Source: Ruminococcus sp. AF31-8BH (GTDB lineage Bacteria > Bacillota > Clostridia > Lachnospirales > Lachnospiraceae). From it: a stretch of 64,000 bases of DNA. The stretch covers positions 372,001 to 436,000 of the forward strand of contig NZ_QTVN01000001.1 in NCBI RefSeq assembly GCF_003460605.1, written 5' to 3'. Made by a program: the position numbers and the translations under genes. Shown here piece by piece: positions 9,256 to 17,328 of this stretch. The notes under the pieces are model-generated. The model worked only from the letters and a program-made list of their open reading frames with translations, was not told where the DNA came from and searched no databases. Each line of letters starts with the position of its first letter. Within the stretch, counting starts at the first letter, position 1.

Positions 9256-9477
9256 TTACGCTCCAATAATCTTATTGAATAACTGTAACAATACGTCTTT
9301 TACGCCGGATGCATTGAATACAAGACCAACGGCTATTAAGGCAACTACCAAGAATCCGATGAGTTTGGAAAACTCACGCTTGAATCCCAAGTAGATACCG
9401 ATAACAACAATCGCCATCAGCACAAGGCTCTGTGCGTTGCTTAAAAACCAGTTATAAAGGTTCTGTCCAAAATTCAT
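9256..9477 (-). CDS. TcpD-family small membrane protein
   Basis: The 73-residue protein has two membrane helices (LVLMAIVVIGIYLGF and KLIGFLVVALIAVGLVF) separated by a short basic loop, and an amphipathic C-terminal tail. It matches the TcpD family of small conjugation-channel subunits encoded between the relaxase and ArdA in Tn916-class elements. Its start codon overlaps the stop of the upstream 44-codon gene (ATGA on the minus strand), so the two are translationally coupled. Confidence 0.82.
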   Translation of the reverse strand: MNFGQNLYNWFLSNAQSLVLMAIVVIGIYLGFKREFSKLIGFLVVALIAVGLVFNASGVKDVLLQLFNKIIGA

Positions 9478-9608
9478 GCTTTCTTTTCTCCTTTCAGTTC
9501 CATCATTTTTCGGTCAGACTGTCTGCCAGCCTGTAAAATACACATGGCAACCACGCCAACTGTTCCCCCTAAAGAGAAGAACAGGAAGTCAAATAATAAT
9601 CGTTGCAT
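9474..9608 (-). CDS. DUF3789-like 44-residue micro-protein
   Basis: This short gene encodes MQRLLFDFLFFSLGGTVGVV followed by AMCILQAGRQSDRKMMELKG and EKKA. It has one hydrophobic helix and a polar, basic tail, the pattern of the DUF3789 proteins found beside MobT in Tn916-like elements. An excellent Shine-Dalgarno (AAAGGAGAA) precedes the ATG at 9608. Its TGA overlaps the ATG of the TcpD-like gene, which strongly supports real translation. Function is unknown; a small membrane adaptor of the transfer machine is likely. Confidence 0.78.
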   Translation of the reverse strand: MQRLLFDFLFFSLGGTVGVVAMCILQAGRQSDRKMMELKGEKKA

Positions 9609-9611
9609 TTT

Positions 9612-10844
9612 TCAATTCTCCTTTTCTAAAATCACATCTTCGGTAGATGTGGTCTGCTGTTCAATTATCTTGTAATGCTTTTCCGTCAGTTTCGTGGATT
9701 TACGGATTTCTTTCAGATAATCAATCCCTGTTTTCGCTGTGATTGTTTCCAGCATTTTGAGTGTCGGGTCAACCTGCCGTTGAATCCAGCGTAGGGTTCT
9801 GTCCAGTGTGTAGGGTTCGGGTTTGGTCGTGAGCTTTAACGGCTCTCTGTTTTCCCCGATGAACCACGCCCAGCGGACAGATAATTTCCAGTCGCTCCGT
9901 TTCTTGTCTGCTTCCTTATCCACAAAGCGTACATAACGGTTGATAATAGAAAATGCCGTCCGTTCAGCGTCATAGTAAGTCAGCAGGTCACGGACAGCAT
10001 AATAAGCACGTTCATTTTTTAACCGTATTTCAAATCTGTTTTTTATCGGTGCTTCCTCAATGGGAATCCCAAGTTTGATGTACTGCTCATAGCTTTTTTC
10101 ATAGACACAGAAGTACACCTCACTTTTCAATGAGCCGATATAAAGTGTATAGCCCATACCAGCCTTGTCCTGTTCCTCATGCTTGACCAGTTCGCCGGAA
10201 GCATAGGACTTAAAGGAACGGAATACCGATATACATTCCTCATTCCGGCATTTTTCGGTCAGTTCTGGAATATCTAACATTCCCGTATGGTCATTGATGG
10301 CAAGGTCAAGGCGTTTCATCACACCACCGTCCACCAGAGCGTCCATAAGGAAATCATACCAGCTCCGTTCCTGTGCCAGCAGATAACTTTCAAACTGGCG
10401 ACAGCCTTTTCCTTTCAGTTCCAGCAGGACACCTTTTTCTTCATCGGGAGAAGTATATACGAAAATATCTCCGATGTAGTAGTGTTCTGTATAACTGTAA
10501 TGCCCGAAGTCCTCATGTATCATGTACTGAATATTGAGCTGTAAAATATCTTTGATGATGTGTCCAATATCCAGTGTCGGAAACCGTATCCTCACATAAT
10601 CAAACAGCATGGTAAGCGGTGCTTCTGGATTGAATTTTTCCAGAGCTTCCAAAAGTTTTACTTTCATTTCTTCTGTGACCGCCACCTTGCCGGATTCGAT
10701 ACGGCTTAAATGTTCACGGCTGATTCCAGCCATGACCGCAAGTTTCGTCTGGGATACACCGTACTGCAAACGTTTGTCTGCAAAATCCTGTATCCACTCT
10801 GTATCATTCAGTGCGATACCCCCTTTACGAAAAAACTGTGACAT
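9612..10844 (-). CDS. MobT-family relaxase (Tn916 Orf20 type)
   Basis: The product nicks the element at oriT and starts rolling-circle transfer. Residues about 15-55 form an XRE-type helix-turn-helix (YGVSQTKLAVMAGISREHLS). The rest is a Rep_trans-type HUH-like relaxase core with RLDLAINDHTG and ISVFRSFKSYASG, matching the chromosomal-element MobT family. The 410-codon reading frame opens at ATG 10844, which lacks a good Shine-Dalgarno. A strong GGGGG at 10819-10823 lies 7 bp before an in-frame CTG (10811-10809), so translation could begin there and give about 399 residues. The gene follows the oriT-like hairpins, as in Tn916. Confidence 0.91.
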   Translation of the reverse strand: MSQFFRKGGIALNDTEWIQDFADKRLQYGVSQTKLAVMAGISREHLSRIESGKVAVTEEMKVKLLEALEKFNPEAPLTMLFDYVRIRFPTLDIGHIIKDILQLNIQYMIHEDFGHYSYTEHYYIGDIFVYTSPDEEKGVLLELKGKGCRQFESYLLAQERSWYDFLMDALVDGGVMKRLDLAINDHTGMLDIPELTEKCRNEECISVFRSFKSYASGELVKHEEQDKAGMGYTLYIGSLKSEVYFCVYEKSYEQYIKLGIPIEEAPIKNRFEIRLKNERAYYAVRDLLTYYDAERTAFSIINRYVRFVDKEADKKRSDWKLSVRWAWFIGENREPLKLTTKPEPYTLDRTLRWIQRQVDPTLKMLETITAKTGIDYLKEIRKSTKLTEKHYKIIEQQTTSTEDVILEKEN

Positions 10845-10939
10845 TTTTTATCAGATGTCACAGCAGTAAAAAAAGCTACCAAACGCTTGATTTTAGCCAA
10901 GAATCGGTAACTTTTGTGTATGTTTCCTTGTGATTTGTG

Positions 10940-10998
10940 CCCCTCTGTTAGATACCGAGGGGCTTAATATATGCTGGCGTGGCTACCGCCACACCAGC
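10940..10998. other. Candidate oriT: two adjacent hairpins between the relaxase and coupling-protein genes
   Basis: The first inverted repeat spans 10940-10962 (CCCCTCTG ... CCGAGGGG, with TTAGATA between the arms). The second spans 10973-10998 (GCTGGCGTGG-CTACCG-CCACACCAGC, one mismatch). In Tn916 the transfer origin lies between orf20 and orf21, and this is the corresponding gap. The sequence GTTAGATACCGAGGGG resembles my memory of the Tn916 oriT stem, but I cannot align it here. The exact nick is not assigned. Confidence 0.78.
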
Positions 10999-11002
10999 AA
11001 GG

Positions 11003-12394
11003 CTAGTCCGTACCTGTGGCTTTCGCTCCGCACGCCACCTGTCCGTCCTGCCTTATGTGTGCAAGTTTCCCAATCGTACCCAAGAAATCATAGCTTTTGG
11101 GTACAAGGGGAGTATAAAATTCCGAGATGACACTTGTTCCTACATCACAGTATCCACGCCCTTTGATTTGCTTCTGGAAAAACTGCTTTTTCACATCACT
11201 TCCAAAGAGCATACCATAGCCAAGTTCACTCAGCCGACCAAGTCCCACACGGAAATTGAAATTATCTCTGATACCATCTCCGAAATATTTTGCGTCTGGA
11301 CGCTGGCAAGCCACAATCAGAAAGTATCCAGCCTGTCTGCCGAGCATAACGATTTTCTTTAGCTGGCTTAACAGGGCAGTGCTTTCCTTTGTCGTCAGCA
11401 TTTCCAAAAACGCCACATATTCATCAAAGATAAGGAATTGTGGAGCAAGCCCCAGATAAGCATAGTTTTCTCCTGTGCGGTAGTTCGGGTGCAGTTTCAT
11501 TTCTTCTGAGCGTGTGACCATGCCCTCATAAAAGGCATTGACGCAGTCAATCATATCGTCTTTCGTGTGGTAGACATTTCCCATGACTGTTCCCAAATCT
11601 GCAAGGTCAGCGTTCTTCGGATCAAGAATGTATAAATCCGCATTGGTTCTAAGCAGGGCTTCAATGATGGTCAACAGAAAATAGGTCTTTCCACCGCCAG
11701 TACCACCACAGATAAGGGCATGGGGAAGTGAATCATATTCCCACACCAGATTTTTCATTAACCGCAGACCGCCGTTTTCGGCAATCACTTCATCAATCGA
11801 AATACGGTTCGCTATCATATCATAGAGCAGGGTGTATTCGATATAGCCGTCATGCAGTGTCTTATCAGTCAGCTCACAGTACAGCCCCGATTCCAATTTG
11901 TCCTCTAAGGACAGAAGCTGTTCTTGATATTTTCCCATTGTGATTTCACACAGGATATGGAGCAATCCATTTTCCATCTGGTAATAAATTTTCGGAAACC
12001 ACACGATTTTTTCTCTTGATCTGCTTTGCAGGTCAGTGAAAAAAACGCTGTCTTTGGTGTTCTCCGCTTCATACCATTTATTTTCCAGCACCATGCGAGC
12101 CAGCTTTTGTCTGTGTAGCAAACGCTTGATACGGTCATATCCGTAACGGTAGTAGAGGAAAGCGACCAATGCACAAACACCAGTCGCTATCAGAACCGTA
12201 ATGGAATTGTAGGCAGTCCAAGTAATTCCGGCATGGAGCAGGTTAAAATCTTTCCAGTCTATAACAAGGAGCTGTCGCAGATTCAGTAGCAGGAACACCG
12301 CAACGAACAGGAGCAACAGCCAACCGATACAGAAGTGATAGACCAGCGATTTGTCACTGGCACGAATCCTGTTACCTTTCTTTTTCCACGTCAT
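11003..12394 (-). CDS. FtsK/SpoIIIE-type conjugation coupling protein (TcpA, Tn916 Orf21 type)
   Basis: The 463-residue ATPase recruits relaxase-bound DNA to the secretion channel. Two membrane helices lie at about 24-42 and 55-80. The motor domain follows: Walker A ICGGTGGGKTYFL near residue 235, DLYILDPKNADLADLG, Walker B PQFLIFDEYVAFLEML, and the FtsK-like arginine region GRQAGYFLIVACQRPDAKYF. All nucleotide-binding residues are present. The gene ends 5 bp beyond the oriT-like hairpins. It is preceded by the two DUF961 genes and has GAGGTG before its ATG. Confidence 0.93.
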   Translation of the reverse strand: MTWKKKGNRIRASDKSLVYHFCIGWLLLLFVAVFLLLNLRQLLVIDWKDFNLLHAGITWTAYNSITVLIATGVCALVAFLYYRYGYDRIKRLLHRQKLARMVLENKWYEAENTKDSVFFTDLQSRSREKIVWFPKIYYQMENGLLHILCEITMGKYQEQLLSLEDKLESGLYCELTDKTLHDGYIEYTLLYDMIANRISIDEVIAENGGLRLMKNLVWEYDSLPHALICGGTGGGKTYFLLTIIEALLRTNADLYILDPKNADLADLGTVMGNVYHTKDDMIDCVNAFYEGMVTRSEEMKLHPNYRTGENYAYLGLAPQFLIFDEYVAFLEMLTTKESTALLSQLKKIVMLGRQAGYFLIVACQRPDAKYFGDGIRDNFNFRVGLGRLSELGYGMLFGSDVKKQFFQKQIKGRGYCDVGTSVISEFYTPLVPKSYDFLGTIGKLAHIRQDGQVACGAKATGTD

Positions 12395-12407
12395 ACGCTA
12401 ACACCTC

Positions 12408-12791
12408 TTATTTCTTCGGCGGTTGCTGTGGAGCATTGTTCTGTGGATTTCCGGCATGAGTGCCTTTGTTCTTCAAAACAATATCGTCTGCCTTTACATA
12501 CCAGTCCACATCTGCACCACGGTAATTTGCATTGGCTACCGTATCTGCAACAGGATTGATAAGTTCCACTTCGGCGTTGTAGTCATAGTCCTTTAACGGA
12601 ACAGTCGCCGGAACGGATACCTGTATCATGCGTCCCTGTGTGTTGCACTTTAAATCGTAAGTACGCTCCTTGATTTCTTCACTGACCGTTCCATCTTCAT
12701 TCTGTACATGAACCTCACGGCGTAATGCGGAGAACTTCAACACTCCAAAAGTCTTTTCTTTATCAATGACGATTCCATTTGCTAATCTCAT
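12408..12791 (-). CDS. DUF961 (YdcP-type) protein, Tn916 Orf22 type
   Basis: A 127-residue protein with the DUF961 pattern ERTYDLKCNTQGRMIQVSVP and YDYNAEVELINPVAD, ending in a Pro/Gln/Asn-rich tail. In ICEBs1 and Tn916 these small proteins lie first in the transfer operon; one homologue (HelP) is a helicase processivity factor needed for rolling-circle replication of the element, so a DNA-processing role is plausible here. It lies 13 bp before the coupling protein gene and 15 bp after its paralogue. Confidence 0.85.
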   Translation of the reverse strand: MRLANGIVIDKEKTFGVLKFSALRREVHVQNEDGTVSEEIKERTYDLKCNTQGRMIQVSVPATVPLKDYDYNAEVELINPVADTVANANYRGADVDWYVKADDIVLKNKGTHAGNPQNNAPQQPPKK

Positions 12792-12806
12792 AATCTGAAT
12801 ACCCCC

Positions 12807-13130
12807 TTATTTACTTTCTGCTGGTAACATATCGTCTGCAAGTAAGATGTAATTGACAAATCCACGTTCCCCGATTTTATAGCCATCGGTAGTAATTCGT
12901 GGGTTGATAAGTTTTACTTTCTGCTCCGGCGAGAAGTGTTTTTCACCAGCTTTGGCAGGAAGTGTCACAACTACATCATCGGCTCTCTGCACATCGGAAT
13001 ACAGGTTGTAGCTTCTGGTAATGACAGCCATACGCCCGTTGATTCTCTGCTGTTCCGTAGTATTTTCTCCGGCAAACTCCAAGTTTCCGAATGTCTTTTC
13101 CATGTTTGGTACGACAAATCTTAATTCCAT
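12807..13130 (-). CDS. DUF961 (YdcP-type) protein, Tn916 Orf23 type
   Basis: This 107-residue paralogue of the next gene shares the pattern EKTFGNLEFAG ... RSYNLYSDVQ ... VKLINPRITTDG. A tandem pair of such proteins is the hallmark start of Tn916-class conjugation operons. It is probably the first gene of the transfer operon proper. The 170 bp upstream contain a perfect 15-bp inverted repeat that may act as a leader or terminator element. An AAAGAGG Shine-Dalgarno precedes the ATG. Confidence 0.85.
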   Translation of the reverse strand: MELRFVVPNMEKTFGNLEFAGENTTEQQRINGRMAVITRSYNLYSDVQRADDVVVTLPAKAGEKHFSPEQKVKLINPRITTDGYKIGERGFVNYILLADDMLPAESK

Positions 13131-13213
13131 AAATGATTGACCTCTTTTCTTTCTGTTTTAGTTTCTTTCCTGCTGTACTTTGTGGGGAGCTACACTCCCC
13201 ACGCCCCTAGTGG

Positions 13214-13256
13214 ACTTCACGCTCCCGTAAATCAGAGCTTCACGGGAGCGTGAAGT
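13214..13256. promoter_or_regulatory. Perfect 15-bp inverted repeat upstream of the transfer operon
   Basis: ACTTCACGCTCCCGT (13214-13228) and ACGGGAGCGTGAAGT (13242-13256) pair perfectly around a 13-base loop. There is no T-tract on either side, so it is not a standard terminator. It lies between the adhesin stop and the first DUF961 gene and may be a protein-binding or RNA-level control site for the transfer genes. Confidence 0.6.
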
Positions 13257-13307
13257 TGCAAAAAGGGTGGCGACCTTGAACGCTCTACCAACCGCTACGT
13301 TACCGCC

Positions 13308-16300
13308 TTACGATTTTTTTCTACGGCGTTTGAAGTAAAGCATACCGCCAAGCCCTACGCAGGAAAGACCGAGCATGGCAAGATAAGCATAGATATTGGT
13401 ATTGTCGCCTGTTTTTGGACTGTCACTTGTCTTAGTAACCGTAGATGGTGTATCCGGCGTGTCGGTATCCTTTGGTGTGTCTGGGATTTCCGGCACTTCC
13501 TTGATTGTCACAGTCTGTCCATCGTCTGTGATGTCCTTATGTTCTGTTACTTTCTTTGGTTCGTCTGGATTGCTCATATCGTATAATTCCTCAAATGTGA
13601 CAAGGCTCTTGCCACCAAGAGAAGAACCATCAAAGGTAAAGGCAATCTCAACCGTCATTTTTTCATTGTCGGCTGTAAACTCATAATCATTGGATACTTT
13701 CTTTCCATCAATCAGAAGTTCTGCATTTTCCTCTTTTAACATCTGCCAGCCGGAAAGTTTGTATTTTGTTCCAACTTCCAGACCATCTAATGTGACTTTA
13801 TCCACAATCGTTACATCTTTTCCAGCTTCGATTTCTTTCTTGCCGTTCTTGTCCGTAGCGGTCGTATGGATTTTGATGATACGTTCCGTGATAAGAACGG
13901 TCTGTCCATCATCGTTGATGTCTTTATGTTCGGCAACCTTGACAGGCTCTTTCGGATTGCTCATATCGTACAATTCCTCAAAAGTAACAAGGTTCTGACC
14001 GCCAAGAGCTGAACCGTCAAAACTGTAAGTAACCTCAACCGTCATTTTTTCACTGTCAGCAGTGAAAGTATAATCACTGTCTACACGTTTCCCGTCAATC
14101 AGAAGTTCGGCGTTTTCTTCCTTTAACATCTGCCAGCCGGAAAGTTTATATTTTGTTCCAGCTTCCAAGCCATCAAGTGTGACTTTGTCCACGATCTTGA
14201 TGTTTTTTCCGGCAACAATCATTTTTTCGCCTGTTTTTTTGTCGGTAGCTGTGGTGTGGATTGTGATTTCTTTTTCGTATGCATCGGTCAGTGTCCCTAA
14301 ATCTACGGTCACTTTATTTCTGGATACGACTACCTCAAAAGCTGGAATCAGCTTAAATCCGGCGTTGGAATCACACTTTAATTCCTCAATCACATAGGTA
14401 TCATAGAGTAATGCACCTTTGCTGTCGTCTGGTTCAGATGTACCAAACCATACACCGTCCTCACTGGATTTTCCGGCATTGGTATTGACCTTGTGGGAAG
14501 CCCAGCTTGAAGCAGTGGAGAACTGACCGTTTTTGTCAGTAACTACAATGTGGGATTCTCCTGTTGTCTTGCTTGTAATTCTGAATGGAACACCTGCAAG
14601 ACGTTTGTGTGTACCTGCACCGATTTTTACACCCTCAATATCGCCACGCTTAATCTGGTTGTAGACAGAGTGGGATTTGTCGGTCAAATCCACGATTTTT
14701 CCATCTTCCGTGATAGAAAAGTCGATTGCTTTTGCACCGTCTGCCAAGTAGCCCTCTGGTGCTTTGCTTTCTTCTAATCTGTATTTTCCGTAAGGGAGCA
14801 AGTCAGCAGAAGTAGAAGCGATTCCGTCAATGCCTGTCTGAATCTTCTTGACAGTTTCATTCTTGTTATATAATTTCCCCTCAACCAGTACAGGACTGTC
14901 ATTTAAGGAAATGATATTGAACTCTGTGTACTGTAAGGTCGCACTTCCCTGTGCTTTGGTATCCTTTGTTTCAAGGTCACGTTTCTGGATTTTCACACCG
15001 CCACGGATAACCTTGTCAGATACGGAATACTGGTTACTTCCAGAAAGTACAGCAAGTTCGCCAGCTTCGGAAATCTGTGTAAGGTATGTTCCCTTAATCT
15101 GTTCGGAACTTCCGTCAGCCTGCATATATGCATCATCTAATAAGTAGCCGTTTGGTGCTTTTGTTTCTGTTACAGTGAGTGTACCAAGTGGCAGTACATT
15201 TTTACCGTCCTGTGTATAGAAGCTGTCGCCAGATACTTTGTAGCTGTCGGCAAGTCTGGATACATAATGGCTAGTTCCGTCACTGTCTTTTTCGGCAACG
15301 GTTTTCGTTGTCCATGTACGGGTAGCTTTTGCTGGAAGATTATCTGCATTGTAGTAACCGTCATAATAGCTCCATGTGAACTCTGCACCCTCTAAAGAAG
15401 CATTTCCCTGTGGACTGGATTTGCCTGTTTCCATGTCAATTTTGAATAAATCAATCAAAGTTTCTGTAACTTTTGGAGTGTCGGCAACAGTCAAAGTCGC
15501 TGTTTTTCCAACTTCCACATTTAAGGCATGGACAGTAGAATCCAGCTTGTAACCCTTTGGAGCAGAAAGTTCTTTGATGTAAACTGTTCCGGCTTTTACC
15601 TCAACTTCTTTGGTATCGCCGTTTCCATCGGCAGTAAGTGTGGCAAGCTGGCTGTTACAGCCCTTATCAGAATAGACACCAAATGTCGCACCCTCAAAGG
15701 AATAGCTGGCGTTACCATCTGTGACCGTTGGATTGGAAGAAGTCTTTTTGACTTTTGCATTTCCCACATTTAACTTCGCCCAGAACTGTCCGATGTCCTG
15801 TCCTTCGCCAGTATAAATGTAACCGCCACATTCATAACGTCCCTTGTTTGCTTTCACAAATGCTTTCGCACCAGCGTACACTTCATTCTGTACCGCCTGT
15901 GAAATTTCATTATAGGAAGCTCTGACGTTATCGCACTGCCAGCCGAGCTGTTCACTCAATCTCTGCCAGACAACACACTGTTCCAGCAAGTATCCCTGTT
16001 TGTAATTCAAGTTCGTATGAGAAGCGGTATATTGCTTGACGTACTCTAAGGAAAGAGCAACGTCCGCAATTTGATCGCTACTCATACGGGTGCTTGCGTC
16101 AGAACGTGTTTTATATCCATTCTTAAAACTGGTATTGATGTCCACACAGTAGGCAGTTTCGCCCTCAACTTTCATGTGTCCCTCATTGAATGTAGATTTG
16201 ATAGAACCGTCATTCATAACGTGTTCAATGTAGCCGACACGTTCTGCTGATTCTGTCCAGTATTGATTGCCGGAAGCATGAACCGCCGTCACTGGTAATG

Positions 16301-16361
16301 CCGTGAGAATGGTTGCAAAAGCAAGCGTTCCTGTCAGCAATCGCTTTACTAGCTTATTCAT
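13308..16361 (-). CDS. Cell-wall anchored adhesin: thioester domain, SpaA/Cna_B repeats, two VaFE repeats, SPKTG sorting signal
   Basis: A 1017-residue surface protein. The start at 16361 is chosen for its GGAGAAAG Shine-Dalgarno; it opens a signal peptide (MNKLVKRLLTGTLAFATILT, cleaved near HAS30). Residues about 65-180 form a thioester-type domain with Cys72 (AYCVDINTSF) and Gln128 (LLEQCVVW), the pair that forms a reactive thioester able to bind host or cell surfaces covalently. Several SpaA/Cna_B-like folds follow to about residue 690. Two near-identical VaFE-type repeats (about 690-825 and 825-950) have HTTATDK at one end, VTFEELYDM inside and DDGQTV at the other, the residues that form a Thr-Gln ester crosslink. 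It ends with SPKTGDN, a hydrophobic helix and KRRRKKS for sortase anchoring. It lies upstream of the conjugation operon on the same strand. Confidence 0.9.
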   Translation of the reverse strand: MNKLVKRLLTGTLAFATILTALPVTAVHASGNQYWTESAERVGYIEHVMNDGSIKSTFNEGHMKVEGETAYCVDINTSFKNGYKTRSDASTRMSSDQIADVALSLEYVKQYTASHTNLNYKQGYLLEQCVVWQRLSEQLGWQCDNVRASYNEISQAVQNEVYAGAKAFVKANKGRYECGGYIYTGEGQDIGQFWAKLNVGNAKVKKTSSNPTVTDGNASYSFEGATFGVYSDKGCNSQLATLTADGNGDTKEVEVKAGTVYIKELSAPKGYKLDSTVHALNVEVGKTATLTVADTPKVTETLIDLFKIDMETGKSSPQGNASLEGAEFTWSYYDGYYNADNLPAKATRTWTTKTVAEKDSDGTSHYVSRLADSYKVSGDSFYTQDGKNVLPLGTLTVTETKAPNGYLLDDAYMQADGSSEQIKGTYLTQISEAGELAVLSGSNQYSVSDKVIRGGVKIQKRDLETKDTKAQGSATLQYTEFNIISLNDSPVLVEGKLYNKNETVKKIQTGIDGIASTSADLLPYGKYRLEESKAPEGYLADGAKAIDFSITEDGKIVDLTDKSHSVYNQIKRGDIEGVKIGAGTHKRLAGVPFRITSKTTGESHIVVTDKNGQFSTASSWASHKVNTNAGKSSEDGVWFGTSEPDDSKGALLYDTYVIEELKCDSNAGFKLIPAFEVVVSRNKVTVDLGTLTDAYEKEITIHTTATDKKTGEKMIVAGKNIKIVDKVTLDGLEAGTKYKLSGWQMLKEENAELLIDGKRVDSDYTFTADSEKMTVEVTYSFDGSALGGQNLVTFEELYDMSNPKEPVKVAEHKDINDDGQTVLITERIIKIHTTATDKNGKKEIEAGKDVTIVDKVTLDGLEVGTKYKLSGWQMLKEENAELLIDGKKVSNDYEFTADNEKMTVEIAFTFDGSSLGGKSLVTFEELYDMSNPDEPKKVTEHKDITDDGQTVTIKEVPEIPDTPKDTDTPDTPSTVTKTSDSPKTGDNTNIYAYLAMLGLSCVGLGGMLYFKRRRKKS

Positions 16362-16633
16362 ATTTCTTCTTTCTCCTTTCGATTTTGGGTATGAAAAAAG
16401 CCGTCCATTTCTGAACGACTGGAAATAGAAAAGGAACGCCAAAAGTGTACGTTCCATAGTCTATAAAATATTTAATTTTTCTCTCTGGTGTGCTATCTGA
16501 CGCCAATTTTGACCCCAAATTTCTGAAAAATGACGATTTTTGATGAACAGCTACAAATTTTCAAAATACGTGAAACCCTTGTAACTAGGGCGTTACGGGA
16601 CTATATGAAACTAGACAAAACCAACGTCACAAT

Positions 16634-16680
16634 AACAAGAGGTGAGTGCTAATTATTTTGTGAAGATTTTGTGAACGCTA
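16634..16680. repeat. Dispersed noncoding repeat, copy A (partial)
   Basis: Contains AAGAGGTGAGTGCTAATTAT followed by TTTTGTGAAGATTTTGTGAA. The same core occurs at 26701, 28688 and 32278. The TTTTGTGA units are spaced 11 bp apart, one helical turn, like an iterated protein-binding site. Confidence 0.75.
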
Positions 16681-16700
16681 CAAGCCATGCAAAATGGTGA

Positions 16701-16742
16701 AAATAACGCCCCGCAAGTTTACTTGCGAAGGCGTTTATTTTT
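16701..16742. terminator. Strong nested hairpin in the 577-bp gap right of the adhesin
   Basis: ATAACGCC pairs with GGCGTTTAT around a perfect inner stem CGCAAGT / ACTTGCG. A T-rich run follows on the plus strand. Two more small hairpins (TAGGGCGACAGCCCTA at about 16752 and a GAGGGAA/TTTCCC stem at about 16774) follow. The rest of the 16362-16938 gap holds repeat copy A and two copies of CCACATTTTTACGACAA. I see no gene in it. Confidence 0.6.
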
Positions 16743-16938
16743 GCTATTTTATAGGGCGACAGCCCTACAGCGAGGGAATTCTTTCCCGAGCTGTGCATGG
16801 CGTATCTCACAGCTTCACAGGGATTTTCACTTTCTTTCGCACTCGATTTTCTTGATTTAACCACATTTTTACGACAAATCTTTGGAAAAATATATTCGTC
16901 TGATTTTCTTACCACATTTTACGACAACGACTTATGGT

Positions 16939-17328
16939 TTATACCACAGCAGGTACGGTTTCCGGCAGGTGCATTTTAGACATTTCATTCTCCACATGAG
17001 ACTTTTCTGCAATATGATTGTAGACATTCATGGTGATCTGTGCATCTGAATGGTCTTCGCTACGGTCGGCGCTAAACGGATGTCCATTCTTTGTATTGAA
17101 GATGAATCCACTGCGTCCTCCAATCTCCACATTACTCTGCAAACCAAGCATCAGATTCAGTTCTCTCTGCTTACGGAACGCATCATATACCATCTGCGTC
17201 ATAGGAATATCTCTGATATCTGCATCCGTTTTGGTTTCTGAATTATGGAAACAATATCCTTCACCGCCTTCATAATACACAAGCTGTCCACCTACATGAA
17301 TCTCCCGGTTCTTCATATCCACATAGAC
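16939..17328 (-). pseudogene. Remnant of a tyrosine-recombinase integrase lacking its catalytic core
   Basis: The reading frame shows late-integrase sequence: YVDMKNREIHVGGQLVYYEG, then TKTDADIRDIPMTQMVYDAF and GRSGFIFNTKNGHPFSA, then directly QITMNVYNHIAEKSHVENEM. In intact phage-type integrases the segment with the catalytic HxLR motif and second histidine lies between these last two parts. Here it is missing, so this is a deletion derivative. Upstream (higher coordinates) it is fused in frame to the tail of a transposase. Downstream lie CCACATTTTTACGACA-type repeats. Confidence 0.75.

Noticed and set aside
16649..16915. An 88-codon minus-strand open frame in the gap right of the adhesin
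   Set aside because: It runs through repeat copy A and three hairpins, has no ribosome site and no recognisable protein pattern.
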